Shown here in pieces: positions 60,958 to 64,000 of a stretch of DNA of 64,000 nt. Made by a program: the position numbers and the translations under genes. Source of the DNA: Mucilaginibacter gracilis (lineage in GTDB: Bacteria; Bacteroidota; Bacteroidia; Sphingobacteriales; Sphingobacteriaceae); assembly GCF_003633615.1 (NCBI RefSeq), contig NZ_RBKU01000001.1:4402001-4466000 (forward strand), read 5' to 3'. Each line of letters starts with the position of its first letter. The first letter of the stretch is position 1. The notes under the pieces are model-generated. The model did not search any database. It was not told where the DNA came from and saw only the letters and a program-made list of their open reading frames with translations.

Positions 60958-61299
60958 ATGAAAATAGTAAAAATAGCATTCAGTTTTATTAGCATGATGG
61001 CCATATTGTTCGTTACCAAGGTTGTAAGTGGTCAAACAACGCAACCTAATGTTCTTTTTGGATGCTATTTTCAACCAGCCGTAATTCGTATTCAGGGCGA
61101 TACCATTGCCGCAGTTGGTTTTGCACAGTCGGCGGCAGTTTATATCATGAATTTAAAAGAGCCAAAAGCCAACGAAAAACTTGAACTATTAAAGCAAGCG
61201 AAACTGGAAAGAAAATTTGTTTGCATTTACGTCAAAAAAAATACTGTAGCGGGAGCGACAATCATCACCGATGTTAAATTGGCACCAATTCATAAATGA
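60958..61299 (+). CDS. Small exported hypothetical protein
   Basis: A 113-residue protein with an N-terminal signal sequence (MKIVKIAFSFISMMAILFVTKVVSG, cleavage near residue 25 before QTT). The mature domain is small and mixed (VLFGCYFQPAVIRIQGDTIAAVGFAQSAAVYIMNL, then a Lys-rich helix and a terminal strand GATIITDVKLAPIHK). It has one cysteine. I do not recognise a family. It stands alone downstream of the TPR genes, with an AT-rich upstream region that could hold its promoter. Function unknown. Confidence 0.6.
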   Translation: MKIVKIAFSFISMMAILFVTKVVSGQTTQPNVLFGCYFQPAVIRIQGDTIAAVGFAQSAAVYIMNLKEPKANEKLELLKQAKLERKFVCIYVKKNTVAGATIITDVKLAPIHK

Positions 61300-61545
61300 T
61301 TTTCTTCCTTGTGGCACTCCCCTACCATAAGCTCATTTTTTTACAAGCCGCATGCTGCAATTACTTATTTTTAGTGAGTGGGGTTACTTGCGGTACACCA
61401 TCGCGCTTTAGCCACCCAGCCCGGGTTTTAGTTTGCGCACTGCGGTAAATTGCAGACAGCCGTTGCCTGCATACCTATACAGGTATTACGATAATACTGT
61501 TATCCCGTTTACCTCGCCGACAACGCAACAACTGATAGTTTTAAC
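61300..61545. other. Intergenic region with possible coding debris
   Basis: GC-richer than neighbouring spacers. On the minus strand 61361-61474 is an open stretch of about 37 codons reading QRLSAIYRSAQTKTR... and ending GVPQVTPLTKNK-stop, without a recognised start. It may be the 3' remnant of a lost gene. Confidence 0.25.
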
Positions 61546-61574
61546 AAAAAAAAAGCCGGACAAAACGACCAGCT
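61546..61574 (-). terminator. Rho-independent terminator for the PepSY-like gene
   Basis: On the minus strand AGCTGG (61574-61569) pairs with CCGGCT (61559-61554, one G-U pair), followed by a run of T (A run on the plus strand, 61546-61554), 25 bp after the stop codon. Confidence 0.7.
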
Positions 61575-61598
61575 CTTATTATTACTTTACGGGATAAA

Positions 61599-62111
61599 TT
61601 ATTTTACTTGTTTGAAAAAATAAACATCGGAATTAGAATTAACCTTAACTAAAATCTCTTCTTTTTCGTTTTTCAGATCAACAAAGAAAACTTTAGTTTC
61701 GTCTGCATTTGATGATGCATAAGGCTCCAGTGCAGATGTGCTTGTTGCTTTAGGCTGTAGTTCAATAACTTCGCCTACCTGGTAACCGGCATATTGAGTG
61801 GCTATTTCTTTTTGAGCTGCAGCAGGAATACTGGTAATGGTGATGGCGCGGGTAATGCCCATGTACTCGCCGGTTACCGAATAAAAAGCAGTATATTTTT
61901 GTCCGTTAGAAATAAAGTCAGCTTTTTGGCAGTTGGCATCAACTTTCCAAACAATATCTTTAGCATCTTTAAAATCATAGGCAAACTGATTTAAAACTGT
62001 ATACGATACAGCTTCGGAATTTGATGCATCTTTCTTTTTACCACCATCGGCAGCAAAAACACCTATTGATAAACTCGAGAATAATATAGCAGTTACTAAT
62101 ATCTTTTTCAT
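61599..62111 (-). CDS. Exported PepSY-like domain protein
   Basis: A 170-residue secreted protein with signal peptide (MKKILVTAILFSSLSIGVFA, cleavage before ADGGKKK). The mature part looks like the PepSY-like/putative beta-lactamase-inhibitor-like fold common in Bacteroidota: FAYDFKDAKDIVWKVDANCQKADFISNGQKYTAFYSVTGEYMGITRAI, with the typical alternating strands and W/Y positions. Role unknown; related proteins are periplasmic. Monocistronic, with its own terminator. Confidence 0.7.
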   Translation of the reverse strand: MKKILVTAILFSSLSIGVFAADGGKKKDASNSEAVSYTVLNQFAYDFKDAKDIVWKVDANCQKADFISNGQKYTAFYSVTGEYMGITRAITITSIPAAAQKEIATQYAGYQVGEVIELQPKATSTSALEPYASSNADETKVFFVDLKNEKEEILVKVNSNSDVYFFKQVK

Positions 62112-62494
62112 GACTCTTAAATTAAATGTTTAAAATTTTAATTACATAACAAAAGTAAGGCTGAATTAACATATATTCAAATAAAAATGAATTTTTATGA
62201 TAATTTCATAACAAATTACTGTTTTCTTTGCAATTATTAATTTAACTCGGTTTAGATAGTGTATTTTTAACAATATGTAAAATTAAGTGATTGCTATTTT
62301 TAAATTAAAAACCTTAAAACTTTATAAAGTTGGTAACAAAATCGATATTTTACTGTAATTTATATTGCAAAGTATCGCTTTTGTTGAAATTAAGAATCTC
62401 CTTTAGCAAAAGAGATAAGCTTACAAAGCCTGATTTGTGCCATTATAAGGTTAAATACTCAGCGTTTTTTTGAAACACTAACCATTGTAGTGTG
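62112..62494. other. AT-rich divergent intergenic region, no supported gene
   Basis: Very AT-rich upstream region shared by the PepSY-like gene and the thioesterase gene. I see no credible ORF or strong hairpin; it probably carries regulatory sequence for the PepSY-like gene. Confidence 0.5.
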
Positions 62495-62527
62495 TTTGTC
62501 AATTGAAACAAGCAATTACTATATTTG
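62495..62527 (+). promoter_or_regulatory. Promoter of the thioesterase gene, nearly leaderless
   Basis: TTTG (62495-62498), 21 bp, TATATTTG (62520-62527), a very good Bacteroidota promoter. The -7 box ends 4 bp before the ATG at 62532, so transcription should begin at or next to the start codon. Confidence 0.6.
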
Positions 62528-62531
62528 CAAC

Positions 62532-62975
62532 ATGCCACATACAACCATTTATAAAACTTTTGAAAGCGAATTAAGGGTGCGTCCTGATGATATTGATATG
62601 TTTAGGCATGTACATAACAGTAAATACCTGGATTATGTGCTGGCAGCCCGCTACGACCAGATGGACGTTTGCTATGGCATGTCGATGGAGAAGTTTATGG
62701 AGCGCGGCTTTGGTTGGGTTGTAAAGGCGGTACATATTAACTACAAACGCGCACTGGTGCTGGGCGACTATTTTATTGTGAAAACAAGCATAGAAACTAT
62801 TGACGACCGCGGTTGCCGTGTAAGATTTATGATAACCAATAAAACTAACGACAAAACCAGTTGCGACGGATGGTTTGATTTTGTTATGATTGATATGATT
62901 ACCGGCAAAGCGGTAAAAATACCCGATGATATTTTACAGCATTACAACATGCTGGTTGAAGAGGTTGCCGTTTAA
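62532..62975 (+). CDS. Acyl-CoA thioesterase (YbgC/FadM-like hot-dog fold)
   Basis: A 147-residue 4-hydroxybenzoyl-CoA-thioesterase-type enzyme. The family signature is at the N-terminus: ELRVRPDDIDMFRHVHNSKYLDYVLAARYD, with the catalytic Asp (in the DIDMFRHVHN motif) and the following helix, then VVKAVHINYKRALVLGDYFIVKTSIETI. The start at MPHTTIYKTFES was chosen over an upstream in-frame ATG because the promoter overlaps that region. Substrate (acyl-CoA chain) unknown. Convergent with the trehalose-phosphatase gene, 3 bp between stop codons. Confidence 0.88.
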   Translation: MPHTTIYKTFESELRVRPDDIDMFRHVHNSKYLDYVLAARYDQMDVCYGMSMEKFMERGFGWVVKAVHINYKRALVLGDYFIVKTSIETIDDRGCRVRFMITNKTNDKTSCDGWFDFVMIDMITGKAVKIPDDILQHYNMLVEEVAV

Positions 62976-62978
62976 AGT

Positions 62979-64000
62979 TTATGCTCCCAATTGAGTTAAT
63001 GAGCGTAACAAACGGCGAACCTCGAAAGGGTTGCGCAGGTAGTATTTGGCAGCGGAGTTATTGCTGCCTATTTTAATTGTTATCGCTTCGGGTGGCAGGG
63101 CTTTAAAAATATCTTCGTCGGTATGGTCGTCGCCAAGGGCCATAATCAGGTCATAATCCTGATTAGCAAGTAAGGTAAGCGAGGCTTTTCCTTTATTTAT
63201 TTCCATGTTTTTCACCTCAATAACTTTATCGCCGGGTAATATTTGCAGGCCCTTATCTAAAACAAGGTATTTTAGGTTGCTCATTAACTCGTTCGACCGT
63301 AATTCGCCCAAGCCATCTTCCACTTTGCGAAAATGCCATACCAGCGAATACGTTTTTTCTTCGATAAATGATCCCGGTGTACGGTCTACATAACTTTCTA
63401 AAATTTGCATCACGTCGGGCTTCCATTGGTCGGTAAGGCCGGGTATGCGGTGCCATTTTTGCCCTTTATACTTAGTCCATGCACCGTGTTCGGCAACTAA
63501 ATCTGTTTGGGTGTGGCTAAACCAATCGTTTAAATTTTCGTGCTTACGGCCACTAATTAAAACAACGTGGTTTGCAGGGTCGGCTGTTAGTTTATCCAGC
63601 AGGTCGTAAAGGTCTTTATCGGGTATAGCTTGCTCGGCGGTGGCTTTAAAGTTAACAAGCGTGCCATCGTAATCTAAAAATATAAGGCGTTTGGTAGCAT
63701 TGGCAAATTGATCTTTGATGTGCTGCTCGGTTTTATAACTTACATGCTTGGTTCGCATAGCAAGTTGCATCTCTTTAACCTCGGCCAGTTTATTTATAAA
63801 AAGCTTAACCCAATGGTTTACATTAAATTTAGAAACCATACTGCGCAACTGTACCATCCGGCGCTTCTTTTCGTCGGGAATCATGTTGAGGGCAGCAACA
63901 ATGGCGCTGCATACCTCAACCATATTGTTAGGGTTTACTATGATGGCTTCGGTAAGCTCTTTAGATGCGCCTGCCATTTCGCTTAATATAAGTACCCCGT
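62979..64000 (-). CDS. Bifunctional trehalose-6-phosphate synthase/phosphatase, C-terminal part
   Basis: The frame runs off the right edge of the window; at least 340 C-terminal residues are visible. The first visible residues, GVLILSEMAGASKELTEAIIVNP, are the end of a GT20 trehalose-6-phosphate synthase (the GVLxLSEFAGAAxEL motif). After a linker comes a HAD-type trehalose phosphatase domain: LIFLDYDGTLV (nucleophile Asp), VVLISGRKHENL, AEHGAW and MALGDDHTDEDIF. The internal ATG at 63977 should not be taken as the start. The synthase half lies outside the window. Confidence 0.9.
   Translation of the reverse strand, partial: GVLILSEMAGASKELTEAIIVNPNNMVEVCSAIVAALNMIPDEKKRRMVQLRSMVSKFNVNHWVKLFINKLAEVKEMQLAMRTKHVSYKTEQHIKDQFANATKRLIFLDYDGTLVNFKATAEQAIPDKDLYDLLDKLTADPANHVVLISGRKHENLNDWFSHTQTDLVAEHGAWTKYKGQKWHRIPGLTDQWKPDVMQILESYVDRTPGSFIEEKTYSLVWHFRKVEDGLGELRSNELMSNLKYLVLDKGLQILPGDKVIEVKNMEINKGKASLTLLANQDYDLIMALGDDHTDEDIFKALPPEAITIKIGSNNSAAKYYLRNPFEVRRLLRSLTQLGA

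Overview
The window looks like a chromosomal segment from a member of the Bacteroidota, most likely family Sphingobacteriaceae (Mucilaginibacter/Pedobacter type). The pointers are Bacteroidota-style promoters (TAnnTTTG -7 boxes with short leaders and few Shine-Dalgarno sites), a MurF-alanine racemase fusion, bifunctional HisB and HisIE, a long-form HisG, a flavobacterial-type tyrosine ammonia lyase and a PER/VEB-like class A beta-lactamase. G+C is in the low 40s by eye. I see no rRNA, tRNA, CRISPR array or prophage. The genus is an inference.

Layout. 1-5.4 kb: topoisomerase IB, a KgtP-like permease and small conserved genes. 5.4-15.3 kb: argH, then a purine/ureide catabolic operon on the minus strand (allB-allC-allE-uraD-hiuH-CitE-like lyase-ade) with urate oxidase divergent from it. 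A perfect 16-bp palindrome lies in the shared promoter region. 15.4-18.9 kb: an RluA-type synthase, aspartate kinase and a LysA-like decarboxylase. 19-25.4 kb: a GH1 glucosidase, a GH63-like hydrolase, DinB and small secreted proteins. 25.6-26.6 kb: an intact IS982-family element with 8-bp target duplications inside the signal peptide of a secreted esterase. 27.5-31.2 kb: an aryl-CoA ligase/tyrosine ammonia lyase/FabG module resembling the starter end of flexirubin clusters. 31.4-42.4 kb: class I aldolase, GH130 phosphorylase, cell-wall genes (LD-carboxypeptidase, MurF-Alr), RecX and a beta-lactamase. 42.4-50.2 kb: the complete operon hisG-D-C-B-H-A-F-IE, preceded by a promoter and a 16-codon leader peptide with five histidines. 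50.3-64 kb: a MerR regulator, alaS (apparently mosaic), a VanW-glycosyltransferase fusion, gyrA, two TPR proteins, a PepSY-like protein, a thioesterase and the C-terminal end of a trehalose-phosphate enzyme.

The strongest unexplained signal is a set of at least seven sequence families of imperfect inverted-repeat elements, about 70-250 bp long. They lie between genes, repeatedly abutting or overlapping the upstream gene's stop codon. Several have entered coding sequence in frame: the same octapeptide SPFRGLGG in the N-termini of both HisC and HisD, a 12-residue tail on HisF, and an insert of about 28 residues in LysA. Five of the eight junctions from merR through hisIE carry one. Other leads are the histidine leader peptide, the CitE-like lyase as a candidate for the missing ureidoglycolate step, the mosaic alaS and the orphan tyrosine ammonia lyase module.
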